Assembly: GCA_050084515.1 (NCBI GenBank)
Contig: CM114272.1
Coordinates: forward strand, 41,106,001-41,170,000
Origin: Blasia pusilla
Taxonomy: Eukaryota > Marchantiophyta > Marchantiopsida > Blasiales
Reading direction: 5' to 3'
DNA length: 64,000 bases
Of this stretch, positions 31,718 through 43,722 are shown in pieces (position 1 is the first letter of the stretch; every line of letters starts with the position of its first letter). The notes under the pieces were generated by a model that worked only from the letters and a program-made list of their open reading frames with translations, was not told where the DNA came from and did no database searches. Position numbers and translations under genes: made by a program.

Positions 31718-32703
31718 ATGCAATATGCAGGGAGACTTGATGGTTCACTCCGAGGGTCGACCATAACAGTTGCTGCTTATTGTGGCACATCATGTTGGCC
31801 TAGAGATTTACTAGAGGGGAACGCCGATGCAGAGGATATTCTTGAGGAGTGGCATGTGATGACGAGCGTGGCTACATCTCGTGGCGATACTTCTTCAACT
31901 TTGTGGGGAACGAGCATCGATTTTCAGAGGAGAGTAGACGAGCTTGTGAGGCAGGTGTGGAGCCGAGCCTATGCTCTAGAGCAAGACGGGACAGAGTTAC
32001 CACATGCTCTAGGAGTGGAGACGTTGACACCCTTGGACACCACACCGATTGTGTGGCAGTATCCCGAGGAGGATGTATGTATACTAGATCTCTTTGGAGG
32101 GATTAGAACATCGTTGGCTGCACTATTGCAGGCCGCACTACAAGTACAACAGTACTTGTATGTTGAGAGAGATGAGACTGCACGTAGAGTCTCATTACAT
32201 CATGTGTCGAAACTAGTCCAACAATATCCTCAATTATTTCCTTTGTCTGTAGTCAGGGGATTTCAGCATGGATTTCCAGCTGACATTTCGTTGTTGGGGG
32301 CGCTAGATGTGGATAGTTTTGGTCCGATACACTTGGTGGTGGCAGGGTAGCCATGTTAGGGTCATTATTTGATGGGTTGGGGACTTGGTTTGTAGGACTC
32401 GAGGTCGGCCATGTTTTGGGAGATGTTGCGAGTTCTTCGTCACTTGCAGACTACCCAGCGATTTCTCTAGCCTACATTTTGGAGAATGTCCCATTGTTAG
32501 GTAACACTCGAGCCCAAGTGATGGCGAGTGTACATCAGGTGCGATCGTGGATAGGACCGACGGTAATGTTGGATGCGGCGAATTTTGGATTGCGCGCACA
32601 CCGTCCACGATTGTGGTGGACAAACCTTTTACCATTCAAGTTATTAAGATTGGCTTATGATGGAGTCAGAGGCCATCACTACTTACAATGGATGCAATCT
32701 TGA
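31718..32703 (+). pseudogene. Second DNMT3-like methyltransferase in a gypsy element, decayed
   Basis: Frame 31718-32350 ends within the catalytic motif and covers TPIVWQYPEEDVCILDLFGG (motif I), YLYVERDETARRV (motif II) and FGPIHLVVAG. The next codons are TAG (32348-32350), CCA, TGT, TAG (32357-32359): the Pro-Cys of motif IV survives but the flanking Trp and Gln are now stops. After a frame shift, 32466-32703 gives YILENVPLLGNTRAQVMAS (motif VI) and AHRPRLWWTNLLP (motif VIII). N-terminal to the domain is a ~100-residue region. No RT follows; the element is interrupted at about 32.8 kb. Confidence 0.85.
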
Positions 32704-32709
32704 ATCCAG

Positions 32710-33085
32710 GGCGGCGATCTCAGGTTGTTACTGGTGATGATGTACCACCGTTGGCAGTGGCCAATCGGGTGGGCAAGCAGAGGGGATTATTGCCTACATT
32801 GGTGAGTTTCTTGTCATGTCATGCTTTTTGTTAGAGAGGACCAGGCATGATATGGGATGAGTACGGAAGTACACTGGTGGAGCCCAACGCCGACAAGCGA
32901 GAGCGAGCTATGGGGTTCTCTACATGTACGACAACGCTGCGTATGATGGCAGAGGCATCTGTCGTGCACATACACATTGCTACACAATATACATCGCTTT
33001 CATCAAACACACACACAAACACACACGATCCCATGCTAACTCATGGCATCCAAACAACGAGACAAGAAGTACCAAAATATCTCCA
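32710..33085. repeat. LTR-like piece, copy a
   Basis: GTCGTGCACATACACATTGC at 32959, followed by CATGCTAACTCATGGCATCC and GAGACAAGAAGTACCAAAAT, is nearly identical to 33595-33720 in direct orientation and related to 22818. Read on the minus strand it begins TTGGAGATATTTTGGTACTTC. The part before 32950 shows no recognised feature. Confidence 0.6.
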
Positions 33086-33088
33086 ATA

Positions 33089-34510
33089 AAATAAGATCCA
33101 ATCTCTCTCACAACACCATAGTTCTCACATATCTCTCTCAATGTCAAACCAAACCCACTCTCCTAATGAGAGGCTTGGGTTAAACACACAAGGCAAGCAA
33201 GACCATAGCTCTGCCGCCTTATGCCAAGAGGTTCAACAAAGAGAGAATGAGTTCTCAAGCTCTCTCTCCTTGAGATATACTCCTTCCCTCTCCCAAGCCC
33301 TCTCCATGGTAACCTATGCTCCCAAGTCACCTGCTTGTCTCTTGACCTGATGTAGGAGGTCAAGGGTCACTTACAAAAAATAGAAAGTCAATCATATACT
33401 CAAAATGGTACTTACTTAAAATAGCAAGTTCCTCAACATGGCTCCAAATAAGCCGAAACGAAGGGAAAATCTGCTCTCTCAGGTTTCCACGGGCCTCAAT
33501 AGGTCATCCTCGACCTTCTGAACCTGTCCTCCATTACTCATGAAGGCGCTCTACTAGATCTCACGGATCTATCCTAAACGACCTGACAACTGTCGTGCGC
33601 ATACACATCGCTACCCAACATACATTGATGTCACCGAACACATACACAAGCATGCACGATCCCGTGCTAACTGATGGCATCCAAACAGTGAGACAAGAAG
33701 TACCAAAATATCTCCAATCGCCCCCTTAGCTCGTGGTTAGGTCCCTCTAACTTCAGATAGCCATCTACCCCTACTTACTGTCTCACCAGGTAATACATGG
33801 CCAGCACACAACCCAGGTGAAAATGTTGCTAGTTCCACCAGTTTGGTCCCATGTAAGAGCTTAGGGCCAGATCAAAAGATCAGATCTACAAGATGTACTC
33901 CTTAACAACTGTAAACCCCACCTCTTTACCTTAAGAGGCTGGAGAAACTCTCTCCACTTCAGTATCACAATCCTATCCTCACCCTACTAACCAAAACTCC
34001 TTCCTTTCTCTTGAGTGCTTTGAATGGAGTGGCCAGTGGAACCCAACAAGCACACTCTACTTAGAAAGGAGGATGACCTGCTGAGGCCCCGCGAAACCTG
34101 AGAGAGCAAGTTTCCCCTTCGTTTCGGCTCATTTGGAGCCATATTGAGGAACTTACTATTTTAAGTAAATACCATTTTGAGTATATGATCAATTTTATAT
34201 TTTTGGTAAGTGTCCCTTGACCTCCTACATCAGGTCAAGAGCCAAGGAGGTGACTTGGGAGCATAGTTTACCATGGAGAGAGCTTGGGAGAGGGAAGGGG
34301 TATATCTTAAGGAGAGAGAGTTTGAGAGCTCATTCTCTCTTTGCTGAACCTCTTGGCATGAGGCGGCGGAGCTATGGTCTTACTTGCCTTGTGTGTGTAA
34401 CCCAAGCCTCTCATTAGGAGAGTGGGTTTGGTTTGACATTGAAAGAGACATGTGAGAGTGCACACATGTGAGAACTATGGTGTTGTGAGAGAGATTGGAT
34501 CTTATTTTAC
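33089..34510. repeat. Large inverted repeat, ~410-bp arms, ~590-bp loop
   Basis: Arms are 33089-33497 and about 34093-34510. Shared phrases in opposite orientation include CCCACTCTCCTAATGAGAGG / CCTCTCATTAGGAGAGTGGG, CCAAGAGGTT / AACCTCTTGG and CTTCGTTTCGGCT. A few substitutions and a small indel distinguish them. The right arm continues into the gypsy leader at 34510. The loop holds another copy of the LTR-like piece (33593-33745). It looks like two oppositely oriented LTR ends with a nested piece between. Confidence 0.8.
33593..33770 (-). repeat. LTR-like piece, copy b, with polypurine tract
   Basis: On the minus strand a tract AAGGGGGCGA (about 33722-33731) is followed by TTGGAGATATTTTGGTACTTC, and the preceding GTTAGAGGGACCTAACCACG matches the sequence before the 3' LTR of the first gypsy (620-645). 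So this is the 3' end of a minus-strand member of the gypsy family, without its coding part. Confidence 0.55.
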
Positions 34511-36190
34511 AAAGAGAGAATGAGTGAGTGAGAGAGTTTCATGGGGGAGCTAGCTGGTCACTCGCTAGTTTTTCATGTTGGGGATCGTATTCCCCATTCA
34601 GCGGTTCATGGGAGTGCTCACCGGAACAAGAGCCGCTTACTTGTGATGTTTCCTTTGTCGATTTTTCATGTGGAAGAGTGGCGCGCGGAAGCGCTGCCCA
34701 ATTTTTGATAGGGATCGAGTATGGGGGCAGGTTGCCCCATGCTGATGCTCTCGGGAGCACCATGTGGCTTGCTGATTTGTGTTCTCACATGTTTTACATT
34801 TTTTTTGGGAGAAATCAGTGCGGAAGCATTGCCAAATTTTGTGTAGGAGAAAGAGACATTGGGTTTTACAACACTCCCCGTCAGTTTTTACTCAAATGTT
34901 CAATTCCAATTTTTTTTGATGTTGTCGTAGATCGTGAAGCTCTGCACGCTATGCAACAAATGGTGTGCAATTTGGAGTTGCGAGAAAAAATTTATGCTCA
35001 ATCTCGCAAAATTTCCATTGCTAGGCGATTTTTTAGGGTTAAAATTTTCAAACCCTAAATCAGCCGCCGCGCCGACGCTGACGGCGGCCGTCTCCTTCAT
35101 AGTCACCATCAATGGTCCACCATCCATTGTCAGCCGCTACCGTCACCTAGCGCTGATCAGAGCCACGTTCGGTCGTTGTCCACCGTTTGGTTGCCATTGC
35201 CGCCATTACGGAGTGGAGGGTCTTCCACGACCACCGTTAATTCTCTGACTTGCGCCGCCACCACGTACTTTGGTTTGGCCGCCATCATCATTGCAGTTTT
35301 TTCATCAACCAATGATGGCAAGTGACCTTAGGTTATGGTGTTTGAGTTTTCATTTCATGTTGCTATGTTGGGATTGGTAGCTGCTCGACGATGATCGAGT
35401 ACCGTGCTATGACGACCGTAGCCACAACACGTTGCTGATTGCTGCGCCGTGCCGCTTGTGGCCGCACCGCACCATCTCGATCGCGGAGCCGCTCCTTCAC
35501 TAAGGTGCAGAGCGTGTGAATTGCTGATTGAGGAGGGTATGCCGCCGAGTGCCGTACCGTTTGTAGCCATTCTGTGCGGCCAGTGCCACACCGGACCGCT
35601 GGACCTGCACCACACATCGAGGAGGTTTGAGAGCATTAGTACGAGAGGAGAACAAATTTTTGATTGGAGGAGTTGTCTTCACGACCAAGTTGGGGTCAAG
35701 ATTTACAGTTGTTGAAGAGCGACATCAACATTAATGTCAAGTTACCCATTCCGGTCTCTTACCCTACACGTGTGAGGGGTTTCTGGATATTGGGAAGTTA
35801 TTTGGGATGTTGGGTTTTGTGCTCATGCTAGGGGCATCGATGATGTATGGGTTTAGGGGACATAGATCTGTGTGGGATGTCCAAAGTTGAGGATGGTTTG
35901 TCGATGAGACGATAGATCGGTTGATTTGCCGCACCACGCTGCTTGTTTCCGCACAACACTCATCTAAGTGAGAGAGTGTAGATTGAGTGCTGCATGTTTA
36001 GTTTGAGTGATTGAGGGATTATTCACGAGATTGAGAGTGATCGTGTGAGAGGGGCACGAGGGCCATCACGGCGTCCTTTCGAGATTTTGAGAGGCGAGGT
36101 AGTGGATCTGAGTGTAGCTCTAGAGGGTTTACCCGGAGTGGTGCGAGGTTTTGAGGGTCTCCACGTGAGAGACCACCTTGATCTCCTTTT
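34511..36190 (+). repeat. Retrotransposon leader, copy 2
   Basis: This is the better preserved relative of 18.98-20.17 kb, leading directly into the gag ORF. Landmarks are GTGGCGCGCGGAAGCGCTGCC, GGATGTTGGGTTTTGTGC and CCACGTGAGAGACCACC. It contains frames of 60-176 codons on both strands that are not conserved with copy 1, so I treat it as non-coding leader RNA with possible packaging signals. Confidence 0.6.
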
Positions 36191-37024
36191 GTGTCATCTT
36201 CAGACAAGGGGGAGCGTATAGAGGAATGTGTTAGTGATCCATCGTACACATTGAGTGGTCCTACCAGTTGGGCGTACGAGATGGACAACCAAGATATAGG
36301 ACCGCGTAGGTTTTCGGGTGCTGTAGGCACTATAGAGCTACACGACTTAATTGTGGAGTTTAGGAGTTGGTGTGACTCACAGCGGGCTAGGAACTCTAGA
36401 GAGTTTAACCCATTTACACCATGGAACGGTATGTTCCAACATTTAGAGGGGACGCCCATGGACAATTACCATGAGTTCTCCCACAGATATGCCCAGCAAA
36501 TTGAGGCATGCCGACTCTACTACGACCCACACTATGTGTCATGGACGCAGCCATTCTCAGATGAGGAGGAGGAGGAGTCAGGAGAGGCTACTTCCTCTTC
36601 CACTAGTGATGTTTTAAGAGGGGTCACTTGCATTGGAGCAGTTGCATCATCTAGTCGGGTTAGTCCTAGGTTCAACCCCGTGGTTGAGTTCTTCACTGAG
36701 TCAAGTGCGAGCTACCAAGGGGTACGGACGGAGAAGTTGCGGAGTATCCACGACTTCCAGAGGCACCCAGGTGAGAGTTTGCGCGAGGCTTATGCTCGCT
36801 TGCGCCGGTTGATCAACGTCACTCAGGGGATAACAGAGGCTCAGGCTATCCAGTCATGGTACGCGATGCTAGACCGAACCCTACGGACACGGGTGCGGGA
36901 GGGGATGCTTCTTATGAACACCTCCCCTATGTTGAGAGATGTTTTTAGAGCTACCAAGAATATTGAGCGCAACATGGCGGAGGAGAGCGTAGCCACCATG
37001 GGTTCTGGGCGAGAGCAATCATGA
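36191..37024 (+). CDS. Gypsy gag, intact ORF
   Basis: An uninterrupted frame, ATG at 36284 in good agreement with family starts (MDNQDIGPRRFSGAVGTIEL), though the frame is open from 36191. It has the same order as the other gags: GTIELHDLIVEFRSWCD, FQHLEGTPMDNYHEFSH, an acidic Glu/Ser-rich linker (DEEEEESGEATSSS), the gag core SYQGVRTEKLRSIHDFQ, LREAYARLRRLINVT, SWYAMLDRTLRTRVREG and NIERNMAEESV. It ends before the zinc knuckle, so the downstream part was lost when the next repeat inserted near 37.03-37.1 kb. Capsid function by family. Longest intact retrotransposon ORF of this family in the window. Confidence 0.85.
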   Translation: MSSSDKGERIEECVSDPSYTLSGPTSWAYEMDNQDIGPRRFSGAVGTIELHDLIVEFRSWCDSQRARNSREFNPFTPWNGMFQHLEGTPMDNYHEFSHRYAQQIEACRLYYDPHYVSWTQPFSDEEEEESGEATSSSTSDVLRGVTCIGAVASSSRVSPRFNPVVEFFTESSASYQGVRTEKLRSIHDFQRHPGESLREAYARLRRLINVTQGITEAQAIQSWYAMLDRTLRTRVREGMLLMNTSPMLRDVFRATKNIERNMAEESVATMGSGREQS

Positions 37025-37389
37025 GAGGTTGGCATCGTACCCGATGCGCATCCGGGTGAGGTCTCATGACACATGAACACTTCAGAGACACTTGGGAATG
37101 GCGGAAGCTCAACAATCCTCATTTTGGTACTGTGTTGCCAATGGTTTTCCATAATGTATGATAAGTATTGATGCCTTTTGCAAGAAGAGTCAACAACCAT
37201 TTACAAGCATTTCCTTGTGCCTTTCTTTTGCAAGAAGAGATGTCAATCCATAATGTCAACCAAATATTCTGAGAAGTTAAACCTTGAAAAGTACCGCAGT
37301 ATGTTGAGACCATCGTTAGAGTCTTTATTTGAACCTTTCATTGAGATGAGATTGCTACTTCTGGTCAAATTATTTGCCAATGGTCCTCC

Positions 37390-37625
37390 AAAAAAAAACC
37401 CTTGGACACAACTTACTGTAGACTAAGACAGGCAATGTGAAGAAACTTAGGCTCACATGGAGAGTGATGGAAAAATGTTTGTAGTGGTCTTATGATGTCT
37501 ACTTGTTTTTTGCCCCCTGGAAAAAGGAGGTTTCTTTAGGCCCGAGTGTGGACCACTACCTACTCTCTTCTAAAGATTTCATGAATTTGAAAGCAAACAA
37601 AAATTTCAAATATGTCAAAAAATTT
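37390..37625 (+). pseudogene. Repeat ORF R1 fragment, copy 1
   Basis: One frame reads TGNVKKLRLTWRVMEK, a TAG, SYDVYLFFAPWKKEVSLGP and VDHYLLSSKDFMNLKANK. The same sequence is open at 48375-48082 (minus) and decayed at 61930-62150 (plus). Conservation across three copies suggests it once encoded protein. Function is unknown. It may be another exon of the methyltransferase-like gene, but no copy here shows it joined. A pyrimidine-rich tract follows each copy. Confidence 0.5.
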
Positions 37626-37639
37626 TGAAGAGAGGAGGC

Positions 37640-37715
37640 GGATTTGGCTTTTTTTTTGAAGAGAGACTCTCCTCTCTTCCTCTCTTCCTCTCTTCCTCTC
37701 TCTTGCCAGAATACC
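37640..37715. repeat. Polypyrimidine tract (CTCTTCC)n
   Basis: After GAGGCGGATTTGGC a run of T and then CTCTCCTCTCTTCC repeats extends to about 37708. Equivalent tracts are at 48003-48060 (purine on +), 61455-61530, 62180-62240 and 62490-62520, each next to an R1 copy or the flanking direct repeats. Confidence 0.75.
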
Positions 37716-37779
37716 ACCCCTCGGTATGGTTCAAAAACTTATTGTCCTTTATTACATCCGAGGGAAACTCAGAAATGTA

Positions 37780-38050
37780 CATTTGATTTAGTCTATGATT
37801 TCTTCAACCTCGTCATATACAAATTTACTCCTAACTCTCCTAGGTTCGTGTACAAATGGAATGTCTTGGGATACAAGTGGCTCCTCTGGCCGATTGTAGA
37901 CGGGGATTATAAATGTTGGGGAATTTGAGAGCCTTGCCCCCTCCCCCTCCTAGATACACCATAACGGTCCCATGTAACATGATTTGAGTCCCAACGCCTT
38001 CCTCGACAGTAAATCTTGTATGCTCCACAAGGTGACACCCATCTAGTATC
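37780..38050 (-). pseudogene. Repeat ORF R2 fragment (acidic C-terminus), copy 1
   Basis: The minus strand matches sequences at 47320-47580 (+), 49231-48992 (-) and 49300-49080 (-). The better frames end RRVRSKF then DDEAEEIID and a stop. A Trp/Tyr/Arg-rich part (YKIYYRGRRWDSNQVTWDRY) precedes. I do not recognise the family. Position just beyond the stop of the methyltransferase-like gene suggests an alternative or former 3' part of the same element. Confidence 0.45.
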
Positions 38051-38631
38051 AATATGTGCTCCGTCCTTGGAAACCACTAAATCCCGACCTCCAAAACACT
38101 TCAGTCAAGCTGGGTCCAATAAATCTTTGAACTCACTGGTCATCGTCCGATAGCTCTTCCATAATTACTATTGGCTTTGCCCTCCCGATTTTCGGAATAG
38201 TAGGAAGTGATGATGGTGCCACTATCAATGGTGGCTCTGGAACTGGAGGTGTTGGCTTTGGAGGAGAGTTGAATACTCCCACTAGCCTCTCGTAATCCGC
38301 CTCTTTGCAAAAAGTTCTGGCCTTCCCTCAAGGCAGAGAATGTTCCTGCCACTCTGCCAAGCGCCTTTGATACTCACCCTTGATAGGCCCACTAAGTCAA
38401 AGACCAAGTCACCCGGCCTCGAGCATAGCTCCTTGAGTGTTTGCATCAAGGCATGTGACTTCTCCCTTCCTCCAAGTAAGGGGGTCCCTTCCTGCATGTA
38501 AATTCCGGGGGGGGATTGTAGAGACTATCTAAGCTATACCCATCGAAGCATGGATCCACTAGATCCGGGATCTGGAACACTTGGAAGTTGTGCTCGGGCC
38601 TTACAAAGCAGTAGACAAATGAGTGGTCTAT

Positions 38632-39291
38632 CTATGAACAAGCAGGTGGAAAATAATGTCAGCACAAAGAAAAAGCTAGTAGACCGCTGGTCTACTCTGA
38701 ATATAGTGACACAATGTGCAACCCGTCGGGATCCGACGGGTTGCTCATTTGGCTAGGCAGAGAAGCAACCTGTCGGAGTCCAACGGTTTGCTTTTCAACC
38801 CGTCATACTAGTCCATAGTGATTACTAACCCGTCCAAACTTGGCCTATAGGCCTGACAAAACAGCAACCTGTCGGAGTCCGACGGGTTGTTTTACAACTC
38901 CAAGTGGATTCTTTGGCTATGAGCAACCCGTCGGAAGCTGACTGGTTGCTCATTTTGCTAAACAGAACCTCCACCTGTCGGAGTCCAATGGTTGGCTTAT
39001 AACTGAATAAAATTGTTCAGAGTTGAGAAGTTCCTAATATGAGAGCAACCCGTTGCTTTCAGATGGGTTGCATCACTCCGGAAATATGTGGAAAAGCACT
39101 GCTACTTGCAACCCGTTGGGTTGCAATCAATGGAGACTTGGTGAATTTGCAACCCGTCGCTTTCAAAAGGATTGCTACACCACAGACACAAGCTGTTGGG
39201 ATCTGACAGGTTGGATGCAGAGATGCAACCCGTTAGAGTCCGACGGGTTGAATTTCTGTACAAACTCAATTTGTTAAAAAAGAGGACTTAC
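38632..39291. repeat. Palindrome array in intron 3 of copy A
   Basis: About nine copies of the palindrome with half-site GCAACCCGTCGGA (38717, 38766, 38865, 38923, 38975, 39043, 39107, 39149, 39225). Many are mutated in one half only. DNA between copies (25-60 bases) is unrelated from one gap to the next. Confidence 0.85.
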
Positions 39292-41316
39292 CCGGACTTG
39301 AGTCGTCGCCAATCTGAGTGGATACTCATTTTTAATGACCCATGATTGCGCCGTCCTCCACTTCAGCGACCTCTTCACGCTAAAGGTTGAAGAGCTTGTC
39401 TACGCTCCCTCCTGTGAGGACCAAGAAACAACCCCTGTCACTGAGATACGCGTCGGCAAAAGAAAACAACAGCGCGATCTGGTCGTACAAAAGCGGGACA
39501 TTCTAGTCAGACGGATTGTTGTCCCACAAGCAAAACCCAGAAAGAAAATCCAAAATGAGGAGGTCGACCGCCACCTCCTCAACAACCCCATGCACCGTCC
39601 ATGGGGTGTGCCCGTTTTAAAGGAGTTTTCATCCCAGCACGGTCAATTTCTCGATGGCGGGTGTCGATTCCTGAGAACTGAAACTCTGCAATTCATCGAC
39701 AAGATGAGTCAAGTGAATAAGGATATTTGTCCTAGTGGTAGTTTCCCTATGCCTGCCCAAGGATGATGGAGTGTATTCCACATCCTTATCTCCTCCCCCG
39801 GACGAACCAGGCGCCTCCCGCTTTCGCTTCTCCCGAGTCTGCTATCAGCTTGTTGGAGTCTCCGTTACCTCAGACTCCACAAGAGTTTCCTTGGACAAGG
39901 ACTTGGTCCTGCCCTCTTGCCCTGCTCGCTCGGACGATTCCGCCTCTTGCCTTGAGGACTCAGCCTCTTTTCTCGAAGAGTCAGCATGGGAAATCCTCGA
40001 TCCCCTTGGCTTTCAAACCCACTGTGGATTTGTCTTTGGTGGTGATGACCTTTGCCACCAACTCCGCTATCTCGAGGGCTTGCTCCTCCTCATCTTCTTC
40101 GAAAAAATCGTCAGGCTTCACAAAGTTTGGAATGTCATCCCTACCTATGACCACTGCATCATAGACCACACATAGATTTTTTTCTGTAATGTCCTCTGGG
40201 TCGTTGAAGTCCAACCAGATTGGACAATTGATTACCTCCCGCTCGGACATGCCATGTCCCATCTCCATGTCGAACATGGAGAATCCCTCTCCATCAGGTG
40301 CAGAAGCCCACAATTTGTAAGCTGCCAGAAAATTTTGTCAGGTTCGTGCATTCATACAATTGATGAGGTACCTGTACACCATCCGTTGGGATGCTCTTTG
40401 TCGAGATGACTTGGCTGCCTGGTCTTGAAGATCCCGCTTCTTCTTTACAAAATTCCGTTTTCTAGCATCTATTTCCTCATCCAGGTCTTCCTGAGGGAGG
40501 ATGTGATTCTTGAACATCATCTTGAATCCTGGGTTTTTCGTCGGCTTATCTCTAATGTCATCAAGCCATAGTTCAAAATCTTTTGCAGCCTCTAGGTTTG
40601 CTTCCTCTGGAACTAGCTCAATCTTCTTCAACTCCGCTTGTAGACCCACGATCATGGACTTCTCGAGAAGGCGCAACGCGTCCTAGAATGACCATTCCCG
40701 TAGGTAATGGGAGATCACTGGATCTGAAACTCCCAGAGGGTAGTGTGCCGCCCGCTTTTGGGCCTTAGTGCCCTCGAGACTGATTTTCATCAGTCGGATT
40801 CACCTAAACTCAGATATCCTAGACAGCGCAAACCTGTACATGCGGTCTTGAGACACTTTCTCTCCGATCCGACCCTGTGGATCTTTGTCTCTCTTCCGCT
40901 GGTGCTTGATTATCGCCTTGAGCTCCTTGTAAAACTCCAGGCCAAGTTCGGGGTTGAGAATCGCAATGTAACACTGCATCTTGCTCGCAGTGTACTTTGT
41001 AGCTGTAGATAAGGCAGCCTGAATAAACTTTGCATGGTCCGACGCGGACACATTCTCCCTTCGCTCCAATTCCAATGAAGCACTCTTCTTGGTGGCATAG
41101 ATCTTGGACCAACATAGGATTGTGATGGCTGCATCTTGGGAAATGAAGGTATTTTCCCAAGTCTTGTTTTTTATTTAAGCTCACTTCGCGAGCATCTCAT
41201 TTACTAGATCATCGTCCATGAATCCCTTGTACTGTGTTGGGTGCGTCGTAAGCACCTTCTTGACCCTGTCGCAATCTTGGATCCAGTGGTGGGTGATGTT
41301 CCCCTTGGATACAATC

Positions 41317-42209
41317 CTGCATATTCAAACACAAGGTAAGAATACTGCAACCAATCGGGTTCCTGCAACCCGTCGGTATCCGACGGGTCGCAATTCTGTC
41401 AATCCCTTGGGGGTTGAAATGGTAGCAGAAAGATAAGTGTTGCAACCTGTTGTACTCTGAAGGGTCGCAATTCTATCAACCCATCGGGGTCCAAATCATA
41501 ACATAGAGTGAAATGTTGCAACCCGTCGGAGTCCGACGGGTCGCAACACTTATCTTTGTGTTACACTTATTGCAACACTCTTGAAATTTTTAGAGAGAAT
41601 TGCAATACATCGGAGTCCCACAGGTTGCACTCTCTTTTCGTGACTCTCTGGTCCAACCGATCGGTTCCTCTTATTCCTTGGTTCCAACCCGTCAGACTCT
41701 GACGGGTTGTTGAATGACTTCCATTCGGAGACAGGTTTCCGGATAAAAATTGCCCATATCAACACGTCAAAGTCCGACGGGTTGCACAATGGCCTTGTAA
41801 AGCTGGAATTGGACGCCTTAAAGCAAGTTGTGGGACTTCGACCACGTACCTTTGGGGGAAAATGCAACGTGTCGGAGTCCGACAAGTTGCTTTTGGCCAA
41901 AAGTATCCAAAAAATAGCGGACAGTTGTGCAACTCGTCGGAGTCCGACAGATTGAAGAAAAAGAAATCATGCAGTCATTTTTCCACCCGTTGATGTTCGA
42001 CTGGTTTAAATATCCCGGATTCATCTGGTGTGCTTGGCCACTTGACAACCCGTTGGACTCCGACGGTTTGCTTGACTCTGACCTTGACCACAAACATGAT
42101 GGTGGCAAGAGACTCAAATCATTCCTACCCATCTTTAAGCTTTCCAATTATGCAACCCATCAAACTCCGACGGGTTGAAGCAATCAAACTTAAGGAAGAG
42201 GAAACTTAC
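41317..42209. repeat. Palindrome array in intron 2 of copy A
   Basis: Roughly 14 palindromes from 41346 to 42178, including CAACCCGTCGGAGTCCGACG at 41519. The intron is about 890 bases and has no coding content. Confidence 0.85.
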
Positions 42210-43722
42210 GTATTCACGCATGCATTGCCATTTCAACCATTGCCATGTGATGAGGAAATGGATGGAGCACGACTGCCTTCATGCAAAAATGCGCCTCCAA
42301 TGAATCTGGGCGCTCCTCTGCAAACTGCGTCCACGCCATGTACTTGTAGTTCCCATCCTAGACAAAGAAGTAGAGGTTCCGCATTCAGCTAAATTGGGTT
42401 CCTTCAATCGCTCTTCTGAACTCCTCATCTCTCATCCTCCAAAATGTATCCAAGGCCTCCAAGTCCTCTTCTATCACCACAGCTTGGGTTCCATGTTCAT
42501 CGTAAGGCTGAACATAGAACAGAGGGAAGCTGTTGACGTTGGATGCAGTCGCTGCCGACTGTTTGAGCTTTGCAATGTCCTCCTCCGACTGAATTTCGCG
42601 GAGATACTCCATTGTCTACAATCAACAGAGTGGAATTCTTGGGACCTTTTGGCCCTCCATCTGTGCCATCTGCTTAACAACGTGCCACTATGGGGACCAA
42701 GTTAACAAAATACAGTGTTTTGCCAATGAATTGCATAATGAGCCTTCACATAACCCGAATTTTTCTTACCCGCTCAAAGATTGGGTCGGTGTCCGGGCCC
42801 GCCAGCTGCTCTGGGACAAGAGCCGGCAAGTCCACGGGAAACTCATTGATCCAATAAAGGTTGATTTCTTCCATCGGGCTCAAAGACGACGAAGACTCTT
42901 CTCTTGCTTCTTCAGAGATGTCCACCATCTCCACACTTGCTATCCTCATGACCTCATCGTCCGTCACTTGAACTTTGGCCGTTTCCTCAGCCAATTTGAG
43001 ATTTATGGTGTCCCCAGACCTCATCGGAGATATTTCCTGCATCTCAACAATCTCTGTTGGACAGGAAAGGCTTTCTTCAATGGCGATTGTTTTTTCTCTT
43101 TGAGCTTTCTCCAATTCTACTCTCCTAGCGGAGGCGTCAAGACGCTTCTTCTCGAGATTCTTGTCCCGACTCTTTTCTTCAAGGCCTTCGATGCCTCAAC
43201 CTCGTCTTTTTGCTTAGCGAGCTCCTCCAGAACACGTTTTGCTAGAACCTCCTGCCTGTACATATCTGCTTCCCTTTCCTGCTCCTCTATTTCTTGTTGC
43301 CTTATCTCATTTGCCGAACGAGGACTTGGAGATGGTGACACAGGAGTCTTGATGGACTTGGGAGTGATGCTCCCTACCTTGGTTGCTTGTGTTTTCTTTC
43401 TCCTCATGGTGCAGGTTGGGTCATTTCTTCCTCTTGGATAGTCTAATCTGCTCTTGTGCACAATAGATCCCTCAAAACGTTTCGTGATCAAGCGCCGTGA
43501 TCCTAACCCAACTCTCTAAGCGTTTCGTGATGAAGCGGTGTGATCCTCCAGCGGATGGGCTTGCCAAAATCAAACCCTCAAAGCGTCGGATGCTGGATCA
43601 TTGTAACCTTCCAGTGAAGGGGTGAATGTAACCGTGTTTGGCAGCGGAAAGGTAACGTCGGCAGCTGCAAGGAAGAGCACATGAAATCGTGAAATGACAA
43701 ATGGAAATGAGAAAAATCTCAG

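Larger units (their letters stand above)
38133..43407 (-). pseudogene. Module copy A: N6/N4-methyltransferase-like gene, 4 exons, broken
   Basis: Minus-strand exons: 43407-42770, 42615-42210, 41316-39292, 38631-38133, with GT-AG borders (exon 1 donor GTAAGA, exon 2 GTAAGT, exon 3 GTAAGT). Exon 1: Lys/Glu-rich coiled coil (SANEIRQQEIEEQEREA), one frameshift near 43115. Exon 2: MEYLREIQSEEDIAKLKQS, YKYMAWTQFAEERPDSLEAH, with internal stops. Exon 3: HHWIQDCDRVKKVLTTHP, ASKMQCYIAILNPELGLEFY, NCPIWLDFNDPEDI, then VDLLILDFLSG and SFADAYLSDRGCFLVLTGG. Exon 4: LDSLYNPP, GREKSHALMQTLKELCS, PGDLVFDLVGL and SGRNILCLEGRPELF, ending EELSDDDQ. The last block looks like methyltransferase motifs X and I, and the DFLS site like a degenerate motif IV, in N6/N4 class-beta order. 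Palindromes fill introns 2 and 3 only. Several stops make it a pseudogene. Confidence 0.6.

Noticed and set aside
34528-35058. 176-codon plus-strand ORF in the retrotransposon leader
   Set aside because: The homologous leader at 18.98-19.6 kb does not keep the frame.
42731-43441. 236-codon plus-strand ORF
   Set aside because: Antisense shadow of exon 1 of the leftward gene; the Ser/Phe-rich composition mirrors the Glu/Lys-rich coiled coil on the other strand.
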